A stretch of 64,000 nt of DNA from JAJRXR01 sp041402005 (GTDB lineage Bacteria; Planctomycetota; Phycisphaerae; Phycisphaerales; UBA1924). Each line of letters starts with the position of its first letter. Within the stretch, counting starts at the first letter, position 1. The notes below the pieces were generated by a model. The model was not told where the DNA came from. It ran no database searches and was given only the letters and a program-made list of their open reading frames with translations. This document shows, in pieces, positions 42,279-50,979 of this stretch. Where the stretch lies: NCBI GenBank assembly GCA_041402005.1, contig JAWKTB010000007.1:62001-126000 (forward strand). Reading direction: 5' to 3'. A program made the position numbers and the translations under genes.

Positions 42279-43892
42279 CTACGGCGCGCGGAGCAGGCGA
42301 CCCCGGATCAGTTCCGCCGCCAGCGGGTTGACCGCGTTGCGGACGACCCAGTTCACGACGTCCACGACCACCGCGTCGCCGAAGCCGAACAGGGCGTCGT
42401 CGTCCCGAACCCCCTCGGCGTCGAACCGGAAATCGGGCGCGCCCATCAGGCGGGCACACTCCCGGGGCGTCAGCAATCGCGCCCGCCACCCGTCCGCGTC
42501 GGCGCGCACGAGGATCTGTTTCGCTGAGCCGCCTTTGGGCGTGCGCAAACACCCCGCGATGCCGTCCATCCGAAGCTCGGCGGTGGACGTGCCCTTGCGC
42601 ATCCTGCGGAACCCCGTCGCCCAGGCGACGCCGCGCTTGGCCGCCAGCGCGTCGAGCCCGCGTCGATGGCGCTCGCTGGTCTGCGCCCTCAGCTTCTTGA
42701 CGCGCTCGGTGCTCCACCAGCGCGGGTCGTCGAAGGGCAGGTCCTCCAGGATGTCGGGCAGGAACGTCGTCAGCTCGGGGGGCTCGGGCATCGGGCGGAT
42801 CGCCCAGGGCAGGTCGGCGTTGGCGCGGATGAACTCGACCAGACGCGCCGGGCGAAGCGTCGAGACCTCGGCCTCACCGGCGTCGATCGTCGGCGGGATG
42901 TCGATCTCCCGGCGCACGCCGACGACGAACAGGCGAGGCCTGCTCTGGGGCACGAAGCGGCACGCGTTCACCGCGACCGCGTCGAAGCGGTACCCCGCCT
43001 CGCCCAGAAGCCTCAGGCAGATCTGAAAGTCTCGCCCCTCGTGCGCCGTGATCAGGCCCAGCACGTTCTCGAGGATCACGAACGGCGGGCGGGCGCCGCC
43101 CATCTTCGCGAGCATGTCCGCGAACCGCAGATACGCCGACGATTGGGGCCCGACCTCGATCCCGCGCTGCTTGCCCGCGAGCGATAGGTCCGTGCAGGGG
43201 AAGCACGCCGCGATCAGGCCCACGCGCGGCACCGACTTTGGGCCGACGTCGTGTATCGACCTCGACTCCAGCGTGAACCCGATGCGTTCGTCGCCCAGGT
43301 TGTGGTAGTACAGGCGGCGCTTGGTCGCGTCGTAGTCGTTCGCCCAGACTGTCCGCCACCCGCCCGCCTCGAGGCCCAGGCGCATGAGCCCGATGCCGGC
43401 GAAGAAGTCCGCGCTCGTGCCCAACGCCGCGGCTGACGCCATCCGGTCGGGCCTCAGCCCCCCGTCACGCGCCCGGAGCACGAGGTCCGCGCACGCCTCG
43501 GCGTCCTTCTCGACGTCCCGGTCCCACAGGCGGAGCACCGACCACCCCTCGGCGAGCAGGGCCCCCGTCCAGCGCAGATCGCGCGAAACGTTGCTCTGGA
43601 TCTTGCGGACCCAGTACGCCCGGCGCTCGGCGCCCGCGTACGCCCCGTCGAGCGTTGCGAGCCCGCGCCGTCGCCATTGCCCGCCGTGCCACTTCTCGCC
43701 GTCGACGAAGACCGCCAAGCGGGCCTTGTGAAAGACGACATCGGGCTTGCCGGGCAGGCGCGGGCTGTTCGTGCTCGGGCGCACGCCCCGACGGCGCAGC
43801 GCCGCCCACAGCGCCCGCTCGGGCCCCGTCCCCTGCGAGCGCACGCGGGTCATCAGCTCGCGCCGCTCGGTCTGAGAGAGAAAATCGGGCAT
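42279..43892 (-). CDS. Vsr-like endonuclease fused to C5-cytosine DNA methyltransferase
   Basis: Residues 8-140 resemble very short patch repair endonucleases (Vsr): RRELMTRVRSQGTGPE, LPGKPDVVF with the candidate catalytic Asp51, FVDGEKWHGGQW (usually FVDGCFWHGC) and LLAEGWSVLRLW. Residues 158-537 are a C5-cytosine methyltransferase: motif I ADFFAGIGLMRLGLEAGG, motif IV AACFPCTDLSLAGK with Cys233, motif VI ILENVLGL, motif VIII QSRPRLFVVGVRRE, and motif X DAVVVDVVNWVVRN. Vsr normally repairs T:G mismatches left by such methylation and is a separate gene. No restriction enzyme is adjacent. A tRNA-Ser gene lies 79 bases away on the other strand. Confidence 0.9.
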   Translation of the reverse strand: MPDFLSQTERRELMTRVRSQGTGPERALWAALRRRGVRPSTNSPRLPGKPDVVFHKARLAVFVDGEKWHGGQWRRRGLATLDGAYAGAERRAYWVRKIQSNVSRDLRWTGALLAEGWSVLRLWDRDVEKDAEACADLVLRARDGGLRPDRMASAAALGTSADFFAGIGLMRLGLEAGGWRTVWANDYDATKRRLYYHNLGDERIGFTLESRSIHDVGPKSVPRVGLIAACFPCTDLSLAGKQRGIEVGPQSSAYLRFADMLAKMGGARPPFVILENVLGLITAHEGRDFQICLRLLGEAGYRFDAVAVNACRFVPQSRPRLFVVGVRREIDIPPTIDAGEAEVSTLRPARLVEFIRANADLPWAIRPMPEPPELTTFLPDILEDLPFDDPRWWSTERVKKLRAQTSERHRRGLDALAAKRGVAWATGFRRMRKGTSTAELRMDGIAGCLRTPKGGSAKQILVRADADGWRARLLTPRECARLMGAPDFRFDAEGVRDDDALFGFGDAVVVDVVNWVVRNAVNPLAAELIRGRLLRAP

Positions 43893-43971
43893 CCCGGCGC
43901 CTTTCGATGGTCAGTCTACGTGCCGGGCGTCCGCGACCCGTGTCGGCACTATTCTTCGTGGACAGTCCGCG

Positions 43972-44059
43972 GGTGCGGTGGCTGAGCGGTTGAAGGCGCC
44001 GGACTTGAAATCCGGTGAGGGGCTTGTCCCCTCCGTGGGTTCGAATCCCACCCGCACCG
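43972..44059 (+). tRNA. tRNA-Ser (anticodon TGA)
   Basis: The cloverleaf is clear. The acceptor arm GGTGCGG (43972-43978) pairs with CCGCACC (44052-44058), then discriminator G. The D-arm contains GGCTGAGCGGTT. The anticodon stem is CCGGA/TCCGG with the loop CTTGAAA, giving anticodon TGA. A long class II variable arm (GAGGGG/CCCCTC) is typical of serine tRNA, and the T-arm is GTGGGTTCGAATCCCAC. CCA is not encoded. It is 88 nt long. Confidence 0.95.
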
Positions 44060-44095
44060 TTTCTCACAAGGGCTATAAGGAGCGCGCACGACCCG

Positions 44096-44701
44096 ATGAA
44101 CCGCCAGACCTTCGACGACCTGCTCGCCTCGATCGCCGCCAAGACCCCCGCCCCCGGTGGTGGCGCCGTCGCTTCCGCCGTCGGCGCCCTCGCCGCCGCC
44201 CTGGGCTCGATGGTCGTCGCGTACTCGGTCGGCAAGAAGTCGCTCGCGGAGCATGAGGCGCCCCTGCGTGACGCCGCGACCCGTCTGGAGAACGCCCGCG
44301 CCGTCCTGCTGGCCCTGGCGGGCGAGGACGCCGCGGCTTTTTCGTTGCTCTCGGAACTCCAGCGTCTGCCCGAGGGCGACGCCCGGCGTGCCAGCGAGGA
44401 GGGCGCCGCCCGCGAGGCCGTCCTCCAGGCGCCCCGGGCGGTGCTGGCGGCGTCGCTCGACCTCCTGCGCCTCCTCGAGTCGCTCGTCCCGATCACGAAC
44501 CGACACCTGCGCTCGGACCTGGCGATCGCCGCCGTCCTTGCCGAGGCCACCGCCCGCTCGGCCGCCTGGAACGTCTCGGTGAACCTCCCCCTCGTCCCCG
44601 ACGAGGGGCGGCGGGCGGATCTCGAGCGGGAAACCGCCCGGATGATCGCCGACGCCCGCTCCAGGGCCTCGCGCGTCGAGGGCGCGTGTGCGCGCGAATG
44701 A
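44096..44701 (+). CDS. Formiminotransferase-cyclodeaminase-like protein
   Basis: The 201-residue protein matches the cyclodeaminase (FTCD C-terminal / FchA) fold: FDDLLASIAAKTPAPGGGAVASAVGALAAALGSMVVAYS near the start has the conserved PxPGGGxxxA turn. Members convert 5-formiminotetrahydrofolate to methenyl-THF or form related helical proteins in folate-dependent catabolism. Helices dominate the remaining sequence. ATG 44096 with AAGGAG upstream is preferred over an earlier in-frame start at 44015 inside the tRNA. The gene begins 36 bases after the tRNA. No histidine-degradation genes are nearby. Confidence 0.85.
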   Translation: MNRQTFDDLLASIAAKTPAPGGGAVASAVGALAAALGSMVVAYSVGKKSLAEHEAPLRDAATRLENARAVLLALAGEDAAAFSLLSELQRLPEGDARRASEEGAAREAVLQAPRAVLAASLDLLRLLESLVPITNRHLRSDLAIAAVLAEATARSAAWNVSVNLPLVPDEGRRADLERETARMIADARSRASRVEGACARE

Positions 44702-44707
44702 TTGCCC

Positions 44708-46051
44708 ATGCCCCAGCGTGTGCCGTTGCTGACCCGGGTTGACACGAGCGCTCGCCCCCAGATCGCCCGCCTGACGCACATGCTGCGCGAGGGCTCGCGC
44801 CTGGAGGACCCGGCGCGGATGCTCGCGCATTACGGCGCCGTCTTCGGCATGGGCGAGGGGCCCCGGCGCGACATGCTCGTCACCGTCTCCAAGCGGGGAC
44901 TGCCCGAGGGCAAGTACAAGATCACACGCCTCATGGTCGACACCCAGCGCCTCGACCCCGACGCCCCCGATCTGCCCAACCCCTGGCGAGACTGGGAGCG
45001 CCTCCAGGTCTACGAGGGCGGGTTCATCGGCGAGGTCATCGCCCGCGAGGAGCCCCAGCTCATCGTCGGCCTCGACTTGACCGACGACCCCATCGTCGGC
45101 GACCGCCTCTCGGGCATGCGCTCGGCGCTGATCACCCCCAACTTCGACGAGGGACGGGCGATCAACTGGGCCCTCCAGTTCTCCAAGGACGATTCACGCT
45201 GGAGCATCGAGGACCTCGAACGCTGGATGATCTCGGGCAACCTCCTGGGCACCGCGACACGAAACCTCGTCACGCGCCGCTCCGTCGACGAGCTGAACCG
45301 TCGTCTCGAGCACCAGTTCGACGAGGTCGCCCGCGTGCAGCGCTCGCTCCTCCCCGAGGCGACACCCAAGATCCCCGGGTACTCGATCGCGACCAGCTAC
45401 CTGACCAGCCTCAAGGCGGGCGGCGATTACTATGACTTCTACCGCTTCGACGAGCACGAGTGGGGGATCATGATCGCGGACGTCTCGGGTCACGGCGCTG
45501 CCGCCGCCACCGTCATGGCCATGCTCCACGCCATGCTCCCAGAGCCCGGAGACCCCGACGCGACCCCCAAGCGCATCGTCCCCAAGATCAACCGACGCCT
45601 CGTCAACTCACTCCATGAGGGGATGTTCGTCACCGCGCTCTTCGTCCACCTCAACACCATCACCGGCGAGTTCGCCTACGTCCGGTGCGGGCACCCCCCG
45701 GCACGCGTCAGGCGGGGCTCGAGCGGGACGGTCGAGCCCCTCGTCGGCGTCCCACTGCTCCCCATGGGCATCGTCGACGAGTACGAGGTCGAGACCGCCT
45801 CCGCACGCCTCGACCCGGGCGACACGCTCATCCTCTACACCGACGGCATCACCGAGGAGCCCCGGACACTGCCCGACGCCTCACGCGAGATGTTCGGCGT
45901 CGAGCGTCTCGACGCCGCCCTCAGAGGATGCACCGGCGAACCCACTTGCGTCGTCGACTCCATCCACCACGCCCTGCACGAGCACACCGGCGCCATGACG
46001 CGCGAGGACGACCAGACCCTCGTCGTCGTCCGGCGCGAGCCCGACGCGTGA
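44708..46051 (+). CDS. SpoIIE/PP2C-type protein phosphatase with N-terminal sensory region
   Basis: The 447-residue protein has a GAF-like N-terminal half (about 1-185). From residue 210 the linker LEHQFDEVARVQRSLLPEATP leads into a PP2C domain of SpoIIE/RsbU type: SLKAGGDYYDFYRFDEHEWGIMIADVSGHGAAAATVMAM (metal-binding aspartates), TALFVHLNTITGEFAYVRCGHPPARV, and DTLILYTDGITEE. Such phosphatases dephosphorylate anti-sigma antagonists or other serine phosphates. A cognate kinase or sigma factor is not visible. It overlaps the next gene by 4 bases (46048-46051). ATG 44708 is preferred to TTG 44702. Confidence 0.9.
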   Translation: MPQRVPLLTRVDTSARPQIARLTHMLREGSRLEDPARMLAHYGAVFGMGEGPRRDMLVTVSKRGLPEGKYKITRLMVDTQRLDPDAPDLPNPWRDWERLQVYEGGFIGEVIAREEPQLIVGLDLTDDPIVGDRLSGMRSALITPNFDEGRAINWALQFSKDDSRWSIEDLERWMISGNLLGTATRNLVTRRSVDELNRRLEHQFDEVARVQRSLLPEATPKIPGYSIATSYLTSLKAGGDYYDFYRFDEHEWGIMIADVSGHGAAAATVMAMLHAMLPEPGDPDATPKRIVPKINRRLVNSLHEGMFVTALFVHLNTITGEFAYVRCGHPPARVRRGSSGTVEPLVGVPLLPMGIVDEYEVETASARLDPGDTLILYTDGITEEPRTLPDASREMFGVERLDAALRGCTGEPTCVVDSIHHALHEHTGAMTREDDQTLVVVRREPDA

Positions 46052-46524
46052 CCACCGTCCCCGACTGGTTCGACCGACCCGATCCCACCGGCGCCACCTC
46101 GACCGGCGAGCGCGGGCTGCGCTTCACCTGCACCCAGTGTGGCGCCTGCTGCACCGGGCCCTCGGGGTACGTCAGCTTCACGCCAACCGAGGCCAAGACC
46201 ATCGCCCGACGCCTCGCCATCACGCCCGACGAGTTCATCAAGTCGTACACGACCGACACGCCCATGGGCCCCTCGTTCATCGAGCGTCGCACCGAGTTCG
46301 GCTTCGACTGCGTCTTCCTCGACCGCGAGACGATCCCCGGGCGGGCGATCTGCTCGATCTACGAGGACCGCCCGAGCCAGTGCCGCACGTGGCCCTTCTG
46401 GGAGGGCAACCTCCGATCTCCCAACCACTGGAAAGTCGCGGGCCGGACCTGCCCCGGAATCGACAAGGGACGTCTGCATTCGCCCGAGACGATCCGTTTG
46501 ACGCTGCGGGGGGGCGAGGTCTGA
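46048..46524 (+). CDS. YkgJ-family cysteine-cluster protein
   Basis: The 158-residue protein has the YkgJ signature: FTCTQCGACCTGPSGYVSFTP (CxxCGxCC) near residue 30, a central helix, then SIYEDRPSQCRTWPFWEGN and WKVAGRTCPGI. The cysteines probably bind zinc or an Fe-S cluster. The family role is not well defined. The GTG start overlaps the TGA of the phosphatase gene, which indicates coupled translation. It is not linked to any obvious partner beyond that. Confidence 0.88.
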   Translation: MTTVPDWFDRPDPTGATSTGERGLRFTCTQCGACCTGPSGYVSFTPTEAKTIARRLAITPDEFIKSYTTDTPMGPSFIERRTEFGFDCVFLDRETIPGRAICSIYEDRPSQCRTWPFWEGNLRSPNHWKVAGRTCPGIDKGRLHSPETIRLTLRGGEV

Positions 46525-46592
46525 ACTCGGGGGTATCATCCGGGCCTCTCGAACCCCCGAATCACACGGGTTTTCAGCCAGCCGGAGGACGC

Positions 46593-48335
46593 ATGAGCCA
46601 GGCCGCCGTCAGTGACTTCGTGCCCGCGGACCTCGACGCCTCGTCGTGGGAGAACATCGAGCCGCTGCTGGTCGCGCTGCGTGACCGGGAGATCGACTCC
46701 GCCGACGAGTTCGAGGGGTGGCTCCACGACCGCTCGGAGCTCGAGGCGGCGATCTCCGAGGCCGGGGCGCTCCTCTACATCGGGATGACCTGCCACACCG
46801 AGGACGAGCGCCGTCAGAAGGCGTACTCCGCCTTCATCGAGAACGTCGCGCCCAAGGTCATGCCCATGGGCTTCGAGCTCGACAAGAAGCAGGCCGCCCT
46901 CGCCGAGCGCTTCGACCTCGGCGACCGGTACGCCGTCCTCAACCGCGACACGATCTCGAGCGTCGAGATCTTCCGCGAGGAGAACGTCCCCCTCCAGACC
47001 GAGCTGGCGATGCTCTCGACCGAGTACCAGACGGTCATCGGCGCCATGATGGTCGAGTTCGACGGCCAGGAGCGCACCCTCCCCCAGATGGGCGTCTACC
47101 AGGAGTCGACCGACCGGGCGGAGCGGGAGAAGGCCTGGCGCGCGGTCGCCGAGCGTCGCGCCGCCGACGCGGACCGGATCAGCTCCATCTACGACAAGAT
47201 GGTCGCCAAGCGTCATCAGGTCGCGGTCAACGCCGGCTTCGACGACTTCGTCGGGTACGCCTTCAAGGCGATGCGCCGCTTCGACTACACGCCGAGACTC
47301 TGCTTCGCCTTTCACGAGGCGATCGAGAAGCGCGTGATGCCCTTCGTCGCGCGCCTCCAGGCTCGCCGCCAGCGGGACATGGGGCTGGACGCGCTGCGCC
47401 CCTGGGACATCGCGGTCGACCCGAAGGGGCGTGGCCCCCTCGAGCCCTTCAAGGACGGCGTCGAGCTGGTGACCAAGACCCGGCGCGTCTTCGCGCACAT
47501 GAGCCCCGAGCTGTCCTCCATGTTCGAGACGCTTGGGGACGGCAGGAACGACCAGGGCGCCGACGGCGGGGCCTCCCTCGACCTCGACTCGCGCCGGGGC
47601 AAGGCGCCGGGTGGCTACCAGTACATGCGCGACCGGATGCGCGCTCCCTTCATCTTCATGAACGCGGCGGGCCAGCACCGCGACGTCGAGACCATGGTCC
47701 ACGAGGCGGGGCACGCCTTCCACTCGATGTACTGCGTGGACGAGCCCCTCATGCACTACCGCGAGGCGCCGATCGAGTTCGCCGAGGTCGCCTCCATGTC
47801 GATGGAACTGCTCAGCATGCCATACTGGGACGCGTACTACGCGGACCCCGAGGACCTCGCCCGCGCCCGCCGCCAGCAGCTCGAGGGCTCGCTCGCCCTC
47901 CTCCCCTGGATCGCGACAATCGACGCCTTCCAGCACTGGGTGTACACGAACCCGACACACACACACGACCAGCGCGCCAAGGCCTGGCTCGACCTTGAGC
48001 AACGTTTCGGGCACCAGGGCTACCGCATCGACTGGACCGGCGTCGAGTCGTCCCGCCCCATCGTCTGGCAACGCCAGGGGCACCTCTTCGGGCACCCCTT
48101 CTACTACATCGAGTACGGCATCGCCCAGCTCGGCGCCCTCGGACTCTGGCTCAAGAGCCTCGAAGAAGGCGAGGACGCCGCTCTCGACGCGTACAAGCGC
48201 TCCATGTCCCTCGGCGGCTCGCGCCCCCTGCCCGAGCTCTTCGCCGCCGCCGACCTCCCCTTCGACTTCGGCGACGCCACCGTCGCCCGCCTGGTCGAGC
48301 GGGTCGAGACGGAGCTGGCGAAGCTGCCGGCCTGA
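46593..48335 (+). CDS. M3-family oligoendopeptidase
   Basis: The 580-residue metallopeptidase cleaves short peptides in the cytoplasm. ATG 46593 follows a GGAGG; a long upstream in-frame extension is rejected. The zinc motif TMVHEAGHAFHS has HEAGH at residues 370-374, and IEFAEVASMSMEL contains the third zinc ligand Glu. PFYYIEYGIAQLGALGLW near the end is typical of oligoendopeptidase F relatives. The length matches the family (about 560-600). No signal peptide. Confidence 0.93.
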   Translation: MSQAAVSDFVPADLDASSWENIEPLLVALRDREIDSADEFEGWLHDRSELEAAISEAGALLYIGMTCHTEDERRQKAYSAFIENVAPKVMPMGFELDKKQAALAERFDLGDRYAVLNRDTISSVEIFREENVPLQTELAMLSTEYQTVIGAMMVEFDGQERTLPQMGVYQESTDRAEREKAWRAVAERRAADADRISSIYDKMVAKRHQVAVNAGFDDFVGYAFKAMRRFDYTPRLCFAFHEAIEKRVMPFVARLQARRQRDMGLDALRPWDIAVDPKGRGPLEPFKDGVELVTKTRRVFAHMSPELSSMFETLGDGRNDQGADGGASLDLDSRRGKAPGGYQYMRDRMRAPFIFMNAAGQHRDVETMVHEAGHAFHSMYCVDEPLMHYREAPIEFAEVASMSMELLSMPYWDAYYADPEDLARARRQQLEGSLALLPWIATIDAFQHWVYTNPTHTHDQRAKAWLDLEQRFGHQGYRIDWTGVESSRPIVWQRQGHLFGHPFYYIEYGIAQLGALGLWLKSLEEGEDAALDAYKRSMSLGGSRPLPELFAAADLPFDFGDATVARLVERVETELAKLPA

Positions 48336-48529
48336 CCCACCCGAGCGAGGGTGTACGGCGTCCGTTCCTCATCGTTCCTTCGCATTTTCTTCATAATCGC
48401 TCTTTGATAGGGTTCTCATTTCCACCCGGGCTGGGATACTGCGCCGGGAGGGGGGCGCGCCCGTTCGTGGCGCCGCGCGGCGGGGGCCGTCACCTCCCCA
48501 TCTCCCGCCGCACCGTCCAAGGAGTTGTC

Positions 48530-49435
48530 ATGTCCCCCAGAACCAGCGCGATCATCGTGGCTGCGGCAGGACTCGCCGCCGCCTCCTCGCCAGCGACGGC
48601 GCAGAACAACATCTGGATCGGCGCCGGCGCCGGCCTTTGGATCGAGTTCGACTTCCCGCTCAACTTCTTCTTCGACGACATCCATTTCACCGCCCTGGGC
48701 GTCAGCCAGCACTTCCACAACCAGACCATCGAAGACATCACCGACTGGGTGGACGACAACATCGGCGTGCAGATCGAGCTCCACCTCGAGGCCAACGCCG
48801 GCATCGAGATCCCGGGCGTCGGCAGCGCCAACGTCGGCAAGGCCGGAGCCTGGGTCAACGGCGCGCCCCCGATCGGGAGGCGGGGCGGGCCTCCCGCCCT
48901 GGTGGACATCAATGGTGACGGCTATCTCGACATGCCCCTCTGGGAGATCCCCGGCGACGTTGACGCCATGATCGTCACCTCGTACCTCTACGACACCGCC
49001 ATGGTCGACTTCTACATGGTCACGCCCGCACCACGCATCGCCGAGGGCGACCCTCACCCCGCGATCTTCATCCCGATGCCCCCCAACCCCGACTACACCT
49101 TCACGCCCATCGCCACGATCCCTGTCAGCCTGTTCAACTCCCTGCCCGTCCCCGTCCCGGGCGAGGAGTTCTACATGATCCCGATGGGCGCGCTCGGACC
49201 CGGCTCGCCAGAGCTGCGCGAGATCGCCGCGATCACGCTCGTCCCGGGCGCCGGCGGGTGCAACCCCGCCGACCTCGCCGAGCCCTTCGGCTCGCTCGAT
49301 TTCTCCGACGTCGTCGCCTTCCTCGTTGCCTTCGGCGCGATGGCGCCCGAGGCCGACCTGGCCCCACCGATCGGTGTCTTCGACTTCTCCGACGTGGTCT
49401 CGTTCCTGACCGCGTTCGGCTCCGGCTGCCCGTAG
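48530..49435 (+). CDS. Secreted protein with GC-type dockerin tail
   Basis: The 301-residue protein has a signal peptide (residues 1-25, cleavage after ATA). The mature domain is beta-rich with DINGDGYLD (a calcium-binding-like loop). The C-terminus carries paired repeats CNPADLAEPFGSLDFSDVVAFL and GVFDFSDVVSFLTAFGSGCP, the GC-type dockerin-like tail typical of Phycisphaerae. In that group these tails probably anchor or sort secreted proteins. Start ATG 48530 follows AAGGAG. The mature domain was not recognised. A strong terminator follows at 49461. Confidence 0.85.
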   Translation: MSPRTSAIIVAAAGLAAASSPATAQNNIWIGAGAGLWIEFDFPLNFFFDDIHFTALGVSQHFHNQTIEDITDWVDDNIGVQIELHLEANAGIEIPGVGSANVGKAGAWVNGAPPIGRRGGPPALVDINGDGYLDMPLWEIPGDVDAMIVTSYLYDTAMVDFYMVTPAPRIAEGDPHPAIFIPMPPNPDYTFTPIATIPVSLFNSLPVPVPGEEFYMIPMGALGPGSPELREIAAITLVPGAGGCNPADLAEPFGSLDFSDVVAFLVAFGAMAPEADLAPPIGVFDFSDVVSFLTAFGSGCP

Positions 49436-49460
49436 CCCGTCATTCACACGCAGGGGGAGG

Positions 49461-49494
49461 CGGGGAGGGGCGACACCCCTCCCCGTTTGTTTTT
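49461..49494 (+). terminator. Rho-independent terminator
   Basis: CGGGGAGGGG (49461-49470) pairs perfectly with CCCCTCCCCG (49476-49485), with a 5-base loop, followed by TTTGTTTTT (49486-49494). It is a textbook intrinsic terminator for the dockerin-tailed gene. Confidence 0.9.
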
Positions 49495-49523
49495 CTGGCG
49501 CGCCACGCCCATCATCCCCCGCC

Positions 49524-50822
49524 ATGAATCGTCGCCAACGCGAGCAGCTCGAGGCGATCCTGAAATCGCTGCCAAAGAGCGAGCAGGACCGCCTGTTCCG
49601 CGAGGCCGCCGCGATGCGCGCCGAGGACCAGACCCGGCGCCGCTCCGAGCGCCGGCGCGAGGAGGATCCACACGAGCCCCGCCCCAAGGGCGCAAGCCGC
49701 AAGTCCGACCCCGTCCGCGAGTACGTCCTCAGGATCCTCGCCCGCGAGCAGGCCGCGGGCGACGCCGAGCGCGAAGATGTGGCGGAGGGCGAGTGTCAAC
49801 GCGAGCGAGCCCGTTGCACGGGCGTCGCCGTCTTCGTTGGCAAGCGCCGATGCCTCGTCCGCCCGGACGGCGCGCCGGGCGACGCCTCAGCAGACCTCGA
49901 ATGCCTGCTCCCCCCGGACCTCGCCGGGCGTCAGCAGTCGGCGCTGTGCGTCGGCGATCGCGTCGCGTTCGAGCGCTCGGACGACGAGCGCCGCGCCCAG
50001 CACCGCCTCACCCAGGTCCTCCCGCGCCGCACCGTGCTGTCGCGCCGCGACCCGAGGACGGGCGAGGCGAGGGCGATCGTCGCCAACGTGGACGCGGTCG
50101 TCGTCGTGGTCTCGGTCGTCAGCCCGCCCCTGCACCCGCGCCTGATCGACCGGTACCTCATCGCGATCGAGGACTCGTGGGTCGAGACCGCCTCGGGCTC
50201 GCACGCCGACGACCCGGACCCCGCCCAGGCCATCATCGCCGTCAACAAGATCGACCTGCTCGACGACCTGACGCCCGAGGACAAGGCGGCGGAGCTGGCC
50301 AAGCTCGAGCCCTACCGGGCGCTCGGCGTCCCGATCGTCACGTGCGCCGCCGCCGACGCTCGCGGCGTCGACGAGCTCAGGCGCCTGCTCACCGGCAAGA
50401 TCGTTGCCCTCGTCGGGCACTCGGGCGTGGGCAAGAGCTCGCTCGCCAACGCGCTCGACCCGCGCCTCGGCGTCGAGGTCGGCGACGTTGGCGAGGCCGC
50501 CAACCGCGGGCGTCATACCACCACCGCCGCCCAGCTCTACCGGATCGACCACGCCCCCGACGGCTCGATGCACGACCCGTTCTGGGTGATCGACACCCCC
50601 GGCGTGCGCGCCTTCGCTCTCGATGCCCTCACGCCCGCCCAGCTCCGCGATTCGTTCCCCGAGCTGCGACGCCTCCGCCAGGGCTGCCGTTTCAACGACT
50701 GCACGCACACCCACGAGCCCGGGTGCGCCGTGCTCGCGGCCCTCGAATCTGGCGACCTGCACCCCGCCCGGTACGACGCGTACCGACGCCTGCTCGAAGA
50801 GAGCGATGGGCGCCCGGCGTAG
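49524..50822 (+). CDS. rsgA: Ribosome small-subunit GTPase RsgA
   Basis: RsgA is a late 30S-subunit assembly GTPase with circularly permuted G motifs. The order here fits: NKID (G4, about residue 246), then GHSGVGKSSL (G1, about 298-307), RGRHTTTA (G2), DTPGVRAF (G3). The C-terminal zinc knuckle is CRFNDCTHTHEPGC. At 432 residues it is longer than the usual 300-350, because of a 100-residue charged N-terminal extension (RRRSERRREEDPHEPRPKG) before the OB domain. A lone gene between the two dockerin-protein genes. Paired hairpins follow its stop. Confidence 0.94.
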   Translation: MNRRQREQLEAILKSLPKSEQDRLFREAAAMRAEDQTRRRSERRREEDPHEPRPKGASRKSDPVREYVLRILAREQAAGDAEREDVAEGECQRERARCTGVAVFVGKRRCLVRPDGAPGDASADLECLLPPDLAGRQQSALCVGDRVAFERSDDERRAQHRLTQVLPRRTVLSRRDPRTGEARAIVANVDAVVVVVSVVSPPLHPRLIDRYLIAIEDSWVETASGSHADDPDPAQAIIAVNKIDLLDDLTPEDKAAELAKLEPYRALGVPIVTCAAADARGVDELRRLLTGKIVALVGHSGVGKSSLANALDPRLGVEVGDVGEAANRGRHTTTAAQLYRIDHAPDGSMHDPFWVIDTPGVRAFALDALTPAQLRDSFPELRRLRQGCRFNDCTHTHEPGCAVLAALESGDLHPARYDAYRRLLEESDGRPA

Positions 50823-50847
50823 CCCGAGCCATCGCACGCGCAGAAAA

Positions 50848-50917
50848 ACGCCGCGGGCTCCCCCACGAGGGAAAGTGAACCCGCGGCGTCGGCGTCCCCG
50901 CCCGAAGGCGGGGACGC
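50848..50917. terminator. Double hairpin between convergent genes
   Basis: The first hairpin has arms ACGCCGCGGG (50848-50857) and CCCGCGGCGT (50880-50889). The second has GCGTCCCCGCC (50892-50902) and GGCGGGGACGC (50907-50917) with a CGAA loop. Both are perfect. They lie between rsgA and the oppositely oriented FG-GAP gene, and serve as a likely bidirectional terminator. Confidence 0.8.
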
Positions 50918-50979
50918 GTACGGACCGCCGGAGACCCCCACCGCGCGGCAAGCGCGCGGGACCGACGGCGCCGATCGTG

